From Branchiostoma belcheri (Eukaryota > Chordata > Leptocardii > Amphioxiformes > Branchiostomatidae), in NCBI RefSeq assembly GCF_001625305.1, contig NW_017803839.1, forward strand, positions 137,814 to 201,813: a DNA stretch of 64,000 nucleotides, read 5' to 3'. The translations under genes were made by a program, and so were the position numbers. Within the stretch, counting starts at the first letter, position 1, and every line of letters starts with the position of its first letter. Of the stretch, positions 9,926 to 20,876 are shown in pieces. The notes beneath the pieces were generated by a model that worked only from the letters and a program-made list of their open reading frames with translations, did not search any database and was not told the DNA's origin.

Positions 9926-10057
9926 ACGACAGTTTTTTTTTGTTGAAAAAATGACATCAATTTTGAATTATGGGTAATTTTGTGGGGAAAATGGGTGGGT
10001 TATTCAGTACCCTTGAATTCATTCATTCAGTCATGGTAGAAACACTTATTACCTTTA

Positions 10058-10190
10058 ACTTCCAGGTAGTGTCGTTTGAGTGCACCACCAATGACGGCGT
10101 ACTTCTGGTCCTCTGGTCTGATTGCCTTGCCATCTGCATCCAACTGCACACTCTCGTTCAGCAACCAGACATCGTCGTTTGGTTCTTTTC
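10058..10190 (-). CDS. Exon-like ORF, unknown
   Basis: A clean frame of about 44 codons without an ATG, acidic then basic (WLLNESVQLDADGKAIRPED). It ends in a GTAATA donor-like site at about 10057. Codon pattern and boundary suggest a real exon of a TE or host gene. No family was recognised. Confidence 0.3.
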
Positions 10191-10227
10191 CAATGATCTA
10201 GGTGGGCAATACAAAAATTATTCTTAA

Positions 10228-10753
10228 GTTTGCCTTTGCTGAGTTGTTTGACAAAATATTGAATCAGTGCAAATGAAAATTCTGGCATCAAAACAACCAA
10301 AACTGTAAACATAATGCACATTCAATTGGTTTAAAGATGTTGAGCAAATAACAATGCGAGAGGACACGTGAACAGGTCTGAGACATCTGAGACAGAAAAA
10401 CAAGCAAGATTTTTGTGTTCACGTAATCCAGAATTTATACAGTATAGTCAGTAACGCTACCGTTAAGTTACATTTGCATCAATTCTGAAGATTTGACAAA
10501 ACATTTCATTGTGTTCATTGATATAGGGTTGGATATAAGTTTTCAAAAATCCTCTTGTACTATCGGGCAAGCACATGGTTATTTCCACTTGCCTGGAACA
10601 ACTTTTTACTTTTGACATTAAACAATTTTCGCATTTTAACAAAATACCAAATACAGAAAGGTACATCGTACATCATACCTTGTCGGCCAATCTTGGGGGA
10701 ACTGGCACTTTGGAATAAGTCCACATATTAATGTCCACACAAAAACATGCATT
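10228..10753. other. No gene recognised
   Basis: Only short frames with no recognised domain. Confidence 0.35.
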
Positions 10754-11484
10754 CTAGTCCTTGAGTCCCCGGGACCACTCCTCGTAGCAGGGAAGGGGAT
10801 CCGGGTACGACCGGAGTTCCCATCGTCGCGTCAGCGGCTCATCCCACGTCAGTCCGAAAGGGGGGTACTGGTACGACGCGATGCGGCACAGCACGTCGTG
10901 CCGTCGGGCTCCTAGCGCCGCTTGTCTGAGCTTGTGCCGGACGATGGCCCGCAGCCGGCCCATCATGAAGTCCAGGGTGCTGACCCTCTCCCGCAGGGTG
11001 TTGATGCGGCGTACTATGTCGAAGCGGGGATGTGGCCGCCAGGATGAGAGGAAGGCCTCCATTGGATGGGACCGGGGATCCGGGACCGGGATGTCTCGGC
11101 GGCCCGGAGAGTACTCCCACAGGTAGTTGTGGAGGCACCTGGTTTCCGGGGCCCCCAGCCTTCTCCTTCTTCAACAGTCCGATCACGCGGCGGAGGCCTC
11201 GGACGTTCCGCTCTACCTCTCCCTTTTGTACCTGTAGTAGGCGTACTCCCGCTCCATCAGGTAGCGGGCGTACACCTCTCTCATTTGACGCGGGTTGACT
11301 ATCCAGGTGCTCACACCGGCGTGTTGCGTGCTGGGCCCGCTCCGCCCAGGACGTCCCATCGGGGTTGGTGACCGGGCACATCGGGTCGTAGCAATCCTCC
11401 CCGATCCTCCCCTCCCCAGTTCGCTTCGGACCCCGGCTCTCCTGGGTCCCAGTCCTCCATCGGCTCAGCCGTTGCCATCTTGAT
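10754..11484 (-). pseudogene. Unknown protein, copy A of an inverted related pair
   Basis: Beginning at an ATG near 11484 (MATAEPMEDWDPGEPG...) and passing through two frame changes, the strand encodes an acidic start, a basic helical block (VYARYLMEREYAYY, then VERNVRGLRRVIGLL), a conserved MEAFLSSWRPHPRFDI, a helical region with LRAIVRHKL and a C-terminal WDEPLTRRWELRSYPDPLP. The same order of blocks, clearly related, is present at 59243-59945 on the plus strand. The region is G+C-rich compared with its surroundings. No family was recognised. Confidence 0.5.
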
Positions 11485-11740
11485 TGTACTTCTTCGGTGG
11501 GAGTTGCGGATTGGCTTTCCCCCGATGAATTCTAATAATTTCTTTGAAAAATATGTTCAGACGGTGGTGAAACTGACGGGCTGCTGTCACTGGATTGCAG
11601 CGAAGCCAGTTGCATTTCTCCTGCCATGCCATGCTCTTCATGTCATCATCAGTCAGATGTTTTCCATACTGACGGGCGATGCTCTATTACTTCTGGCCAC
11701 TGCATGTCAGCAGCTGACAATGTGCAGTGTTAACAATTAT

Positions 11741-11953
11741 TTATTTTATAATATATAAGAAAAATAAAATAAATGTTGAACATACATTATGGATCACTGC
11801 GGTGGTTTCTGTTTTTTTATTGTAAATGTAGTTCTTTTCTGGAGTGTTGACTGTGTTGTTGCCTGGTGAAGACTTGTGGTTGGGACCTTCCCTTGTGATG
11901 TTGAGCTGTTCAGCAGGTGTAGTTGTGGTGCGGGTGAGACATGCTTTGTGCAC
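11741..11953 (-). CDS. Exon-like ORF inside duplicated segment
   Basis: A 70-codon frame; its first third (TPAEQLNITREG) lies in the segment repeated at 14.43 kb, where the same frame is kept with few changes. It could be an exon of the gene ending at 12738. No domain was recognised. Confidence 0.25.
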   Translation of the reverse strand: MHKACLTRTTTTPAEQLNITREGPNHKSSPGNNTVNTPEKNYIYNKKTETTAVIHNVCSTFILFFLYIIK

Positions 11954-12189
11954 AGAACTACTTAATGGTCCTTTCTGGATGAACCCTTTTTTGTCAGTTT
12001 ATTCTTAGTGTCCTACCGTCTCAATAACACAATAATATTGTGTTGAGCAAGTTATTATTAATTACTAATACGTAGTTCAGATTTTGTATCTGCCTAAAAA
12101 GCTCACCTTATACATTACAGGAGTAGTCCACATTTATGCAGTTTGTACGAAAAATCAAATGCAAGAAGAGTTCAATATGATTATATATA
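11873..12189. repeat. Duplicated segment, copy A (interrupted)
   Basis: Nearly identical to 14430-14810. It starts at accttcccttgtgatgttga and runs to the A/T-rich stretch at 12175-12189. Its remaining 40 bases are displaced to 12732-12771 by an insertion. Copy B carries about 45 extra bases near its middle. Both copies keep a donor-like site AAG|GTGAGC on the minus strand. Confidence 0.7.
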
Positions 12190-12489
12190 TTTATTTTTTT
12201 ACAGTGAATATTAACTTTTATTACGCAGCAACTGGTAACATAATAATGTTATAATGGTAACATAAAGTAATACAATGTACCAACTGGTCATTGCTAAGAA
12301 ATCAAACTTCTGTCCAAAACTAGTATTTTCCTGTAGGCTATGCAAACGTTTAGCTGTCAAACTCTACTGCTCTGGTCAACCATGATACAAACCCATGAAT
12401 TTTCGAACAAAATTCAAAGATAGTATTTGAAGATAAGCTGTACCATACCATGCAAATCGAAAATATTGTCCAGTGTCTATGGATACTTT

Positions 12490-12527
<38 letters not shown>

Positions 12528-12731
12528 NNNNNNNNNNNNNNNNNNNNTATATATACTTTATGGTGCGATCGGGGGAAAGAATTTAACAGCATAAACACAA
12601 TTCTGGTAAAACTGGTTTTAAATTCTGGTTTTAAATTTTTTTTACTCGTTTGTCAAAGAAATGTACATACAGCGAAAAAACAGTGGCAAGCCCCCTTAAT
12701 ACGAATATAATAATACACAGAATACATGTTT
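12190..12731 (-). mobile_element. Putative retrotransposed insertion with 15-bp target duplication
   Basis: Comparison with the uninterrupted copy at 14.4 kb shows an insertion. It is flanked by an exact 15-bp repeat ATATGATTATATATA (12175-12189 and 12732-12746). It begins with TTTTATTTTTTT, which reads as an A-rich tail on the minus strand. This fits target-primed reverse transcription of a SINE or a truncated LINE. The body contains a (TA)n run and a 20-base gap, so its true length is unknown. The flanking repeat is A/T-rich, so chance similarity is possible. Confidence 0.45.
12492..12556. repeat. (TA)n microsatellite around an assembly gap
   Basis: A TA run on both sides of 20 Ns (12528-12547). 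The gap was probably left because the dinucleotide array could not be assembled. Confidence 0.9.
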
Positions 12732-12737
12732 ATATGA

Positions 12738-13067
12738 TTATATATACTGCATTATAACTTTCTTTTTTTCAAAACACTTCTCCTCTGACAATATAGGCTT
12801 TTTAGACTTGGAAGTGGAAGGAGGGCCTGCAGATACCCTCTTTATTGACTGTCTTTTTGCCTGTTCACTTTGGATAGCAGTTTCATACTTTTGGTCCAGC
12901 TCTCTTTTGTATTTTGTCAATGTGTCTGACTGCCAAGGAATGGCCTTGGTCAGAAAGATTTTCTCTCCATTGTCATCAGTATCTGACTCGTCTGATGACA
13001 TGAACTCCTTCGTCAGTATGCGCTGCAGCTTCAGCTTGAGCTGCTTACTGTATGATTTCTTGGACAT
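12738..13067 (-). CDS. Acidic-basic C-terminal region of a TE protein
   Basis: A 109-codon frame. A basic helix is followed by a phospho-acceptor-like acidic block (MSSDESDTDDNGEK), then an IPWQSD segment, a coiled-coil-prone stretch and a basic proline-rich tail (PPSTSKSKKP). The order SDESD.. / xxPWxS.. / LD.. / K+R.. / GPxS is a common C-terminal tail in uncharacterised invertebrate TE proteins. The last codons lie in the duplicated segment, so its 3' end is shared with copy B. Confidence 0.35.
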   Translation of the reverse strand: MSKKSYSKQLKLKLQRILTKEFMSSDESDTDDNGEKIFLTKAIPWQSDTLTKYKRELDQKYETAIQSEQAKRQSIKRVSAGPPSTSKSKKPILSEEKCFEKKKVIMQYI

Positions 13068-13304
13068 TCAGTGTCAAGTTATATGTTATTTTCTGATTAA
13101 AAGCTGTTAAACTTTGTACATTCTGAAATGTGTATGTGAGTTTGATTTACATCTATTGAAAGAAACATCATGCAGAAGTTACCACATGTTTATATAAGGC
13201 TTACAATATCTTTCCATTCTCAGTATTTATTACGTGGTATCTACTATGAAACTAATGGCATCTACTATGAAAGTAATATTGTTCATTATTTATTAAACCC
13301 TCTT

Positions 13305-13525
13305 ATCAGGGACTCTTATCCGGACCGGTGCTCTTATCCGGGACTCTTATCCGGACCAGGGCTCTTATCCGGGACTCTTATCCGGACCAGGGCTCTTATC
13401 CGGGACTCTTATCCGGACCAGGGCTCTTATCCGGAACTCTTATCGGACCCTTATCCGGGACTCTTATCCGGACCCTTATACGGTGCTCTTAACCACTCTT
13501 ATCCGGACCGGTGCTCTTATCCGGC
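13305..13525. repeat. 31-bp minisatellite built on CTCTTATCCGG
   Basis: About six units of 31 bases made of two variants of a ~15-base subunit (actcttatccggaccagg and gctcttatccggg). It is open in more than one frame, which makes a spurious 138-codon ORF on the plus strand. Confidence 0.85.
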
Positions 13526-14429
13526 ACTCATTGGCAGAGTATGGGCTAGGGGAGCTTACACAGGATGTCCTGGATATATGGGATGAGGGCTGGATATCTC
13601 AGGATGGGAGCTCGAGGGGTCTTTTATTAGCTATATGCTATAGAGGGATACTGATATTTACCCTATATTTACCGGGTAAATTTGTGGTATTTGTGGGTAA
13701 ATGTAGTATTATTTATCATTTACCAGCAATTTACATACCCATGGAAGTTTGGTAAATCCCAAATTTCGTGCAGGCGTTCTGGCGTTTCCCGGGGTAGCTT
13801 CCCATCCTGCGGGCCCTCCGCCTTGCTCGAGGGCCGAGATGGATCTGTGTGAAAGCAGAGTATACAACACAACCCAAACCAGTCCGGAATGCAAGGACAA
13901 CTGTACATATCAGATTTAAAATCTTAGTCGTTGGCTCACGAGTGGCCTTGTACTTGGCGTTCCTTAATTCATCAATGTCAGTCCTGACGGTTTCTGTTAT
14001 AGGCATCTAAACAAACATATATATTGTTTACAAGCCTTGTGAGGATGATGTCTGCACGAACTGGTACGGCTACGACAGGTGATCCTCTAAAGAGGTGCTT
14101 GTGTACGTGCTGGGGGAGGGGACTTCGCAGCTGGATTCATCTTCACGTCAAAGATTCAAGAATGCCGTCCAGGGCCGCACCCGACATGTTTCAATTAGAC
14201 GCCTTGTTGCAAAGTAACGAAATAATTTTCAATAACCGAATTACTTTCACCAATCTTTAAAAGGTCCAAAGTATAGAATTCAACTAATGAAACTAACACA
14301 CATTGTGTCGTTGTGGCGTCATGACGTCATAAGTCTTAACCCCGGTATATTTAATGATATACGATATTTAACGCCTAGTGGCAAAGTAACGAAATAAAGT
14401 TCAGTAACCAGATGACGGTTACCAGGTTG

Positions 14430-14810
14430 CGACCTTCCCTTGTGATGTTGAGCTGTTCAGCAGGTGTAGATGGGGTGCGGGTGAGACATGCTTTGTGCAC
14501 AGGACTCAGGAAAGATCCTGTCTTGTGAGCGGCTTGTTCTCACTTTCATACTTAATGGTCCTTTCTGGATGAACCCTTTTTTGTCAGTTTATTCTTAGTG
14601 TCCTACCGTCCCAATAACATTGTGTTGAACAAGTTATTATTAATTACTACTACGTAGTTCAGATTTTGTATCTGCCTAAAAAGCTCACCTTATGCATTGC
14701 AGGGAGTAGTCCACATTCATGCAGTGTGTACAAAAAATCAAATGCAAGAACAAGAGTTCAATATGATTATATGTATATACTGCATTATAACTTTCTTTTT
14801 TTCAAAACAC
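14430..14810. repeat. Duplicated segment, copy B (uninterrupted)
   Basis: Direct repeat of 11873-12189 plus 12732-12771, separated by about 2.55 kb. It is the reference for the empty site of the 12190-12731 insertion. Confidence 0.7.
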
Positions 14811-14881
14811 TTAATCAAAGACAAGTGCAAACGGTCACTAACTGGATTATACAGAGCAGGCAGTATAAACAATAATAATAA

Positions 14882-15300
14882 TCAGTCTTTTTCCAGACGG
14901 TTCGGAAATGTTGCGTCATAGCTATTGCCTTTGATGAACATGCTGATCACCTTACCATGTATGTCGCTGAACTTTACAGCAGCAGAGTTTTCTGACATCC
15001 TACATTTGGAAATGTGGGGTACAGCATACAATGGATTTGAAATCTCCAGATCCCCATCGGTGGCAGCAACACGAACAGAAACCTGTACAATTGCAAAATG
15101 TCTAGAAGCCACTTAGCCACACTGACAGCTTCTTTTGTCAACGCTACAGTCACATGTCCTGGCAGACGCTTGCATGAAGTACAACATTTAAAAGCAAAAC
15201 AGATCATATGGTTTGAAACAAAAGCAACAGTGTAAGAATTATGCCTTACAGCTCTTGAATACAAGCGAGAGTGGAACATATCTCCTTCCTTCATCATTCA
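14882..15300 (-). pseudogene. C-terminal part of a CACTA-like transposase protein
   Basis: The frame at 15297-14974 contains SRAVRHNSYTVAFVSNH. The frame at 15112-14882 reads PLYAVPHISKCRM through DIHGKVISMFI to FPNRLEKD. The succession RxNSYTVxF ... VxxIxxKxx ... PNxxEKD is typical of the region after the catalytic core in invertebrate CACTA-like proteins. A frame change separates the two pieces. The core at 17059-17512 on the same strand may be part of the same dead element. Confidence 0.4.
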
Positions 15301-15639
15301 GAAAAAAAAGAGAAATACTTAAGTGATGTAAATATCTTAATGAAAAGTTCAGAGAAGAGTCCACGCCACACGAAAATATACCAAGCTCTTGCCTGCATCT
15401 ATTCACATGCCCTGTTGGTGATGAATCTGAAATGAAAATGATTTTAAAATATGCCTACACCTATTGAATTCTTTTGATGAATATATATGTATACACATTA
15501 AAACCAATTACGTACAATACCAATCAAAGCTATTTATGTAGTCAGAGTTTTCTATTAAAAACTGTCCTTATATATAGAGAGAAAGAGAGTGTGTGAGATA
15601 GAAGTAGTTGTATGAAGACAGAACTTTGATGATCATCTC

Positions 15640-16005
15640 TGATACGTGACCCAAACACCAGAGACTGAGAAATATGTATAAAAAACGTCAGACTCTCCTA
15701 GCACACAGACCGAGAGATACGTAACCCAAACACCATAGACCGAGAAATATGTATAAAAAACGTCAGACTCTCCTAGCACACAGACCGAGAGATACGTGAC
15801 CCAAACACCATAGACCGAGAAATATGTATAAAAACGTCAATCTCCTAGCACACAGACCGGGAGATACCGAACAAAACCCGGGTTCGCACCTACGCTGTGT
15901 AGAAACTAACAAGATCAAAATCACCGCACACCATAGACCGAGAAATATGTATAAAAAACGTCAATCTCCTAGCACACAGACCGAGAGATACCGAACAAAA
16001 CCCGG
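15640..16005. repeat. 75-bp tandem repeat array
   Basis: About four full units and one partial unit of 75 bases (key words gatacgtgacccaaacacca, gaaatatgtataaaaaacgt, cctagcacacagaccgagag). The later units diverge and carry a shorter spacer. The units are contiguous with no unique spacers, so this is a satellite-type array and not CRISPR. Confidence 0.85.
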
Positions 16006-16309
16006 GTGTCAATCCTAGGTCTTACACGTTAGTCGCACTCTCACTACGCTAAGTCGACTAAGGACTGACACGTGAGCCACGGGATACGATATACCACCGG
16101 AAGATTTATTCACTCAATTCCAAACCTAGCACAAGTTGGCAAAGCTAAGAGGAGAGTAGGTGCACTGAACTCAGTTCTCACTTTGTGGTACACACATGCG
16201 GAGAGGGGTCTGGAATGATCCCAGCCGAGGTACCCACACATCCATCTCACCAGCAACCTGTAGGCCACTGCTCTCAGAAAACTGTAAGGGTTTGAAACAT
16301 TTGTAAATT

Positions 16310-16540
16310 AAAGAGTACAGAGTAGAGTAGAGTAGAGCAGAGCATGACAGGACAATAAGGATAGAGTCGAGTTTGCTTAGTGTAGGAATTTAGACACTTT
16401 TGATGTTACTTGTTGAAATATTTTGTAAATTACAGAGTAGTGTAGGATATAGAGTAGAGCAGAGCAGGACATGACAGAGTCCAGTTTAGTCCAAGTAGGA
16501 ATTTGAATGTTTCCAATGTTACTTGATGAATAAAGAATGA
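16310..16540. repeat. Two-unit duplication (~130 bp) with GAGTAGA runs
   Basis: agagtagagcagagcatgac ... gtaggaatttagacactttt ... gatgttacttgttgaa is repeated once with modest divergence. No coding potential was recognised. Confidence 0.6.
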
Positions 16541-16585
16541 TGCTTTATGTCATATAAAAGTATAGGTTTTATTTCCAAGGATATC

Positions 16586-16850
16586 TTACACATTGATATC
16601 CTGTCCAGCTCTATGGCGGTAGGGCCGACCCTGCTTGTCCCTCAGCAGTGGACCAACTTGCTCCAGAACCACCCTCTTGGTAAGGTCGATGTAGTCCTGG
16701 TGCTGAGTGATACAGTCTATGTGCTCGATGCTGGCATCAAAATGGAGTCTGCCAATTTCCGGGCCAACCTCATGGCAACACCTGTACTCTAGGGCACCTT
16801 CCAGCAAATCAGTTTTGCACTGATTACACTTACACCTAGTAACACAAGAA
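16586..16850 (-). CDS. Cys-rich P2X7-C-terminus-like domain
   Basis: The ORF from 17062 begins with non-domain sequence, but from about 16840 it reads CKCNQCKTD, EYRCCHEVG, HIDCITQHQDY and KRVVLEQVG. The ligand pattern CxCxxC ... CC.E ... CIT.H matches the zinc-binding P2X7 C-terminal-like domain. That domain is also found free or fused in many invertebrate TE-associated proteins. The upstream part is probably intron. No channel domain is present. Confidence 0.5.
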
Positions 16851-17058
16851 AACTGAATAAATAAAAATGTCTTTGACCAGCAGACGAAAAACCAAACAGA
16901 CTTCCTCCCTCCCCTTGAACCAAAATGGGGACCGTAGTATTTTGTTTTGGTATGCAAAACAAATAATTTTGTTGCCCTATTGAAGTTTGAAATGTGTGAC
17001 ACGTGCCTTTTACAGCATTTCAAACTTCTTAATTTGAAGTGATGTCTCCTGTTCGTCA

Positions 17059-17512
17059 TCAAATACTACTGTGACAAAAACCTGCCAGTTTATACAGTGA
17101 TGTTACATCTGCAGTAACTGTGAAATACATTCCCATACACCTTTCCAGAGCTGCATATGGTCTTGTATTGATCCTGGAGTCCGATGTATGTCTAGAGGTG
17201 GTCTCACAGCAAGCAGGATCTGGTGTATATCCTGCAAATGGTGCCCACAGTAGTAGAGTTTGCTCCTTTCTGACTTGAGCCAAAGGCTCTGAAAAGACCC
17301 TTTGTAACTTCCAGAAGGGCACCATGCATATAATCAATGGTCATCCCACTGATACGGTTGAACCTTGGTGCAAGAAGGCAGTGTAGGGCTGGAAGTGCTT
17401 TGAGGAGTCGCCCTTGTACTTTTGCTTTGTTCGAACAACTAGTATTGAATTCTTGTTTGGATTGCAAGGTTCCATCAAGCGTATAATCAAATAATTTGCA
17501 GTTCACCATCAT
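17059..17512 (-). pseudogene. CACTA-like transposase core fragment
   Basis: The frame at 17512-17204 contains KALPALHCLLAPRFNRISG and then MTIDYMHGALLEVTKGLF. The block (x)xDYMHxxLLGVxKxL, preceded by P..L-rich sequence, is a strong signature of CACTA-like (En/Spm-type) transposases of animals. The glycine of LLGV is Glu here. The remainder (17337-17059) diverges and is frameshifted. Confidence 0.5.
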
Positions 17513-17536
17513 GAATGAAGGGTCACAAGCAGTACT

Positions 17537-17893
17537 TTAAATTCCACTTTTTTTGAATATTTTCCACTTGACCAGTAGCCAACAGAAGAAGAGCATGTAC
17601 TTGTTCTTACACTCTCTGTAGCAGTTATCCATCTGGAGGTAGAGAGTTGAACCCAGCCTTATGCCTTTCTGCACCATCTTGAGGAAGGTTTGCAGGAGGT
17701 AGACTATGCTGAGGTTGCTTCCATGAGGGAAGAGACTTGCCTCCGAAAAGACAAACAGAAGTACTGGTGATGACAGCAGCACACCTACTAGGTACACAGA
17801 AGTGGCTTCACTCTGACAGTATCCTGGAAGCAAAGAGAGATGATTGAACTTCAGGTTTAATCTGTACACCAATATAGTAGAAAGCAATGACAC
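17537..17893 (-). pseudogene. DUF7869-like TE protein, middle block
   Basis: It reads FPHGSNLSIVYLLQTFLKMV and then STLYLQMDNCYRECKNKYML, ending LLVKWKIFKK. The order HDSNLxxxxLLQxL / LYLQxDNCxRExKNxYxxxFLxxLVxxGIFKK is the middle section of the family whose DGMDQ block is at 6.3 kb. The His-Asp of HDSN is HG here, which may be inactivating. The upstream half of the frame is hydrophobic and probably non-coding. Confidence 0.5.
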
Positions 17894-18148
17894 GTTATTT
17901 TTAATTCCAGTTCTACGTCTAAGGTGTATTTCACTGCACTTGATGGTAATACTTGGCTATAGTCGGTAATGATTATACTATATACCATGCTACATATTAG
18001 CACATTGTACACATGGTTAACTATAGGTATGTAATGAAATCCGATATTTTAAGTTATACTGGAAAATCTTTTAACCACTTACACAGTGCCATCAAATCCT
18101 TGCATTCCAAATTTACAAAGAATGAACAGTAGTTTAATTAACTCATAA
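17894..18148. other. No gene recognised
   Basis: A+T-rich. Further unassigned A+T-rich sequence runs from 18271 to about 19150. Confidence 0.4.
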
Positions 18149-18270
18149 CCTCATCATCCAGTGACACAAGGTACCCCACCAACCCCTCAAAGATGTCAGC
18201 AACGTTGTGAATGGTCTCCGTGCGCCTTCTCTCAACGTTTGTTAGAACTGTTGTCAAGAAGACATACAGC
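18149..18270 (-). CDS. Exon-like ORF, unknown
   Basis: After a good acceptor (TACTTTTGACAG) the frame stays open for about 42 codons, including TNVERRRTETIHNVADIFEG and a stop soon after. No consensus donor is visible. The family is unknown. Confidence 0.25.
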
Positions 18271-19150
18271 TGTCAAAAGTAACTACTACTCACAACCAAC
18301 ATAGTTTTCACATTGTGGTATCAACCAAACAACGCACTGATTACAGGTTCATGTTCCTCTGTGATCATATCCATTCTTCTAGCTTTACAAAATTTCGTGT
18401 TGGAATGGCACATTTGCAAGGAAGACTATATTTGAGGAATGGTGTATTTCTAAATCTATGGAATGCCTAACACATAACACGCTAGGGGCCAAGAATGTTG
18501 TGTAAGAAAAGTCTATTTCTTCAATTACAGTGTCCCGTCCTGAAGTCCCTGGTCCCCCCATGTCGGCATGTGTCTATCTAAATAACCTTTATTTAATGCT
18601 AAGAAACCACACATATCATATATATTCCTCCCCCTGATGTGTTTTCCGAGACAAGTTTAACGATGTTTTGAAGACCCTCCTACATGTGGTTCTTATCTAT
18701 CATCTTATTTACTTTTTGACATAGGACATCTATCTAACCTCTTCGCTCCGGGCTCGAGACAGAGAGGACGAGTTTCGACTCGTTTTTGGACCTCATGGTT
18801 TTCTCGCCTTCCTATTGGTCAGTTTGCACGAGGTAGGCGCGTGATTTCGAACATGGAAGTTACTGACTGGGCCGGCCTAATGCAAAGCTCTGTTCCTGTC
18901 ATCCTGCATAAAATCATTTACTTTTTGACATAGGATATCAATCAATAACTATTCTATAAAATTAATGCATCCTAGTATCAGCCATAGGTACAAAAATGGC
19001 ACGATGTCTAGATCACCCGTTTGTCTAAACCAAAAATGCAACAAACCGCACCTCCAAAATCCGGAAGGGGGATAGGTCAATGTTAGGTTTGGGGGATGGG
19101 GTGAAACCGGGTTGTACAATTTATATTGCCATAGAAAGGCCTGGTGTAGG

Positions 19151-19303
19151 CTAGCATTTGCTGACTTGTGTGTTGTCCATGTGGCGCAGGGCCTGTTCTA
19201 TGTCAGAACCGGTAAGGCCCGTCTGCTTAAGCCTTCTCAGTACCGTCCGCAGACTTACCAGCAGGTTAAATTGATGTATGGTGTACCGTGGTGGCGCTGA
19301 CAT
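19151..19303 (-). CDS. Small ORF with possible first exon
   Basis: The ATG starts MSAPPRYTIHQFNLL, immediately followed by a GTAAGT donor in the same frame. The frame also remains open to a stop 50 codons in. It could be a first exon or a short decayed ORF. No family was recognised. Confidence 0.2.
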   Translation of the reverse strand: MSAPPRYTIHQFNLLVSLRTVLRRLKQTGLTGSDIEQALRHMDNTQVSKC

Positions 19304-19687
19304 CTTGGCGTTAGAATCTGAGCGGAAACAAGGAAGTTAATAGGAGGTAGTCATCACAAATATGCTATGTTAACGTTTTCTAGGGCGCGTGGTTGAAAAT
19401 TGGGTATTGAATACGTTGGAGAAAAGTTGTGTCATGTGCTTCCAATGGTTATGGAAACTGGTTAAGGTTCGGAGACGGGTGAGTATCAACTATACGAATG
19501 TCCACGTGAATGGGGTAGTGTTTTTTCTCCACTCTAAGTGCTAATATAGGAATTGCTCGCAAAAGTAGTTTTCCTCAACCACGAAGTTTGTCAATCTGCC
19601 ATAGAAGTCGAGCCCCGCCTCGTGCGTTGTTACAATCTAGGAGAAAAGTCAAACACTTCATCATATCTTTCTCCTATTTATCCAACA

Positions 19688-19840
19688 TGGAAGGTGATGT
19701 AATGCGGGTAATGTTCCCGCTTGATAGCTTTGTTCAGATCCCTAGGATCCAAACAGATCCTGAGCCTTACGGTTCGCGTTTTTTCTACAACCACTAATGA
19801 GTTCACCCATTCTGTCGGTTCATCTACCTTCTTTATGACT
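19688..19840 (-). pseudogene. Ty3/Gypsy reverse transcriptase N-terminal fragment
   Basis: The frame reads VIKKVDEPTEWVNSLVVVEK and then LRICLDPRDLNKAIKREHYP. This is the canonical start of a Gypsy RT domain (fingers, before the first catalytic Asp block). Both flanks lose homology, so only about 50 residues survive. It is not in any long ATG-initiated ORF. Confidence 0.8.
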
Positions 19841-20239
19841 CAATGCCTGTTTGCAATCAGGATCTGACACGTCAGCAGCATTATGGCGGCAACATCAATC
19901 TGTTCCAACGACTTTATTCTGTGCGCGACCATGATCCCTGTATTCTACGGTTCTGTTATTCCTCGCCCTCTCACGGCCATACTGCCTTGAGTACACGGTT
20001 TGTCCTTCATCCTGTCGAGACAGACTCGGTGGTACCGCACGGGCTCCTATCCTTCCTTGCACAACGCTGAGAATGTCTCGGTCGCTAGATTCTTGACCGC
20101 GCTACTGCCCACATAAGACACACGAGCTCTGTCATGTTGTTTCGAGAGGTGATGAACAGTAAAAAAATTGTTTAACATGTAGCTTCTTCTTTCATCGCAG
20201 GTTAGTGTTGCTTTCTGATCTGTAAACAAAGTAATTCTT

Positions 20240-20876
20240 TTGTAATCGATTTCATATTTTTCAAGTTACCCCATCCTATATATCTACTTTATGGAGGACA
20301 AATTTGCATTTAAAAAAGAAAATAGAAGCTGTCGTTTTCTTATGTCTTTGGACTTTATCTAATCTAAAATGTCTAATTCACAATCCAAGGCCATTTGTTA
20401 TGTACAACAGAACAGAAATATGATGGCGAGCTTCTTACCTTTTTTTCGATCCCGGCTAGCTTCTTATGTATCTTTACATCTTTGGGTGAGTCGTCTTTCT
20501 CAGAATCCATGACTTCTCTTTCATTGAAACATATAATGACAAGACGCGGTGGCGACACACTCAAGTTACACTTATATTCATGTCGCCACCAGACAATACA
20601 TAATACATACAACAAGCAAAGCACAGATTAACTTATTGAAATTGAATACAATGATAAATCGATGAACAAGTGAAACTGATATATATATAAATGCTACGAA
20701 ATAGCAATATTGACAGTATGAACTAATGATTACCTGACCAACAATGAATGCATGAATGAAAGACCTTTATTGTACGTTTGTGTTCTAACAAGCTAAGTAC
20801 AGGTCATGAATAGACAAGGAAAAAGGATACAGAAATGATACTTATACTATACATACTACTAGTAATCCTTTCAATG
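20240..20876. other. Mostly non-coding; conserved intron remnant at 20690-20740
   Basis: The stretch near 20690-20740 (ctacgaaatagcaatattga, then gaactaatgattacctgac) repeats 23345-23395, where it forms the start of an intron after a CACTA-like exon. A short acidic/basic frame at 20384-20520 ends at a GTAAGA donor-like site but has no recognised domain. Confidence 0.35.

Noticed and set aside
13170-13586. 138-codon ORF with SYPD/LLSG repeats
   Set aside because: Translation of the 31-bp minisatellite. No protein-like sequence outside it.
15640-16005. Regular repeats resembling a CRISPR array
   Set aside because: The 75-bp units are contiguous with no unique spacers, and the DNA is clearly eukaryotic.
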